Source: Zoogloeaceae bacterium
GTDB taxonomy: Bacteria; Pseudomonadota; Gammaproteobacteria; Burkholderiales; Rhodocyclaceae
Direction: 5' to 3'
Length of the DNA stretch: 6,257 bases
Assembly (NCBI GenBank): GCA_031290955.1
Contig: JAISLJ010000086.1
Location: 1 to 6,257 of the forward strand
Every line of letters starts with the position of its first letter. The first letter of the stretch is position 1. The translations under genes and the position numbers were made by a program. Positions 5,991 to 6,257 of the stretch are shown piece by piece. Below the pieces are notes generated by a model. The model saw only the letters and a program-made list of their open reading frames with translations, had not been told where the DNA came from and did no database searches.

Positions 5991-6257
5991 TCAATCCTTG
6001 CGCCTGGTTTCGATCTTCCCGGTGGATTTCACCCGGTGATCGCCCACGGCCCTGGCCAAGACCAGGATGGATTCATCATCCGTGGCAAGGCCGTGCTCTC
6101 GCACCTTGGGCTTCTTGCGCTTGATCCCCTTGGCGTGCGCCTCCCGCACGACCTTTTGGGCCTCCTCTTCGGCTTGGGCTGCGCGTTTTTGCGCTTCCGC
6201 GCGGAGTTTGATGTAGGCATCAATCTGCTCGCTGGTCGCGGCAGTGAGCTTGGGAAA
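5991..6257 (-). CDS. Unrecognised lysine/alanine-rich protein, 3' end only
   Basis: An open minus-strand frame enters from the right edge and runs 88 codons to a TGA at 5993-5991; the start lies outside the window. The first part (about residues 5-42 of the fragment) is an Ala/Glu/Lys/Gln-rich stretch, such as AEAQKRAAQAEEEAQKVV, that should be helical and possibly coiled-coil. A very basic patch, KGIKRKKPKVR, follows, then a less biased segment containing ATDDESILVLARAVGDHRV and a basic tail ending RRKD. The stop is followed within 9 bases by a strong intrinsic terminator in the same direction, which is the main support for a real gene. I do not recognise the family. A nucleic-acid-binding role would fit the basic patch but is only a guess. 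It converges on the DUF1848 gene with a 45-bp gap. Confidence 0.75.
   Translation of the reverse strand, partial: FPKLTAATSEQIDAYIKLRAEAQKRAAQAEEEAQKVVREAHAKGIKRKKPKVREHGLATDDESILVLARAVGDHRVKSTGKIETRRKD

Noticed and set aside
5938..6039. Short plus-strand frame of 33 codons starting MGKKRAPRIF
   Set aside because: It runs through the terminator hairpin and antisense to the right-edge gene, with no convincing ribosome site.

Overview
This window looks like a piece of a GC-rich proteobacterial chromosome, most likely betaproteobacterial. The TyrS is the roughly 400-residue type with a C-terminal S4 domain. It is divergent from a MepM-like M23 peptidase, an arrangement I associate with that group. 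This assignment is an inference from gene content, not a database match.

Layout. (1) Positions 1-263 (+) hold the 3' end of pepD, a cytosolic M20 dipeptidase, cut by the window edge. It converges with, and overlaps by 15 bp, a minus-strand gene for a CinA/MoaB-type (MoCF) domain protein at 249-1142. (2) That gene is the second of a tight minus-strand pair. The first is a membrane-anchored M23 (LytM-type) peptidoglycan endopeptidase at 1152-2501, and the CinA-type gene's ribosome site overlaps the M23 stop codon. (3) An 85-bp divergent intergenic region at 2502-2586 separates this pair from tyrS (2587-3789, +). It carries an extended -10 candidate facing the M23 gene. (4) Only 3 bp after the tyrS stop begins a 299-codon gene for a stand-alone Hint (intein/hedgehog-type self-processing) protein. 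It has the expected Cys, TxxH and His-Asn motifs but only nine residues after His-Asn, so no toxin domain. (5) 38 bp further on is a 404-codon DUF1848 gene whose protein carries a radical-SAM-like CX3CX2C cysteine motif at its C-terminus. (6) At the right edge, 5991-6257 (-) is the 3' end of an unrecognised, lysine/alanine-rich gene. A strong intrinsic terminator (5944-5981) follows it, and the terminator's U-tract lies against the DUF1848 stop codon.

The left two thirds are ordinary housekeeping genes: peptide turnover, cell-wall remodelling and translation. The Hint-DUF1848 pair is the accessory part. Its sampled base composition is lower in GC than tyrS (one 60-base line: 25/60 in the Hint gene, 30/60 in DUF1848, 40/60 in tyrS). 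There is no visible terminator after tyrS, so the pair may be co-transcribed from the tyrS promoter. Whether the two genes work together is unknown, and this pair is the best candidate for something undescribed. No gene-free stretch exceeds 300 bases; the longest is the 85-bp tyrS/M23 gap. I saw no tRNA, rRNA, CRISPR array or insertion sequence.
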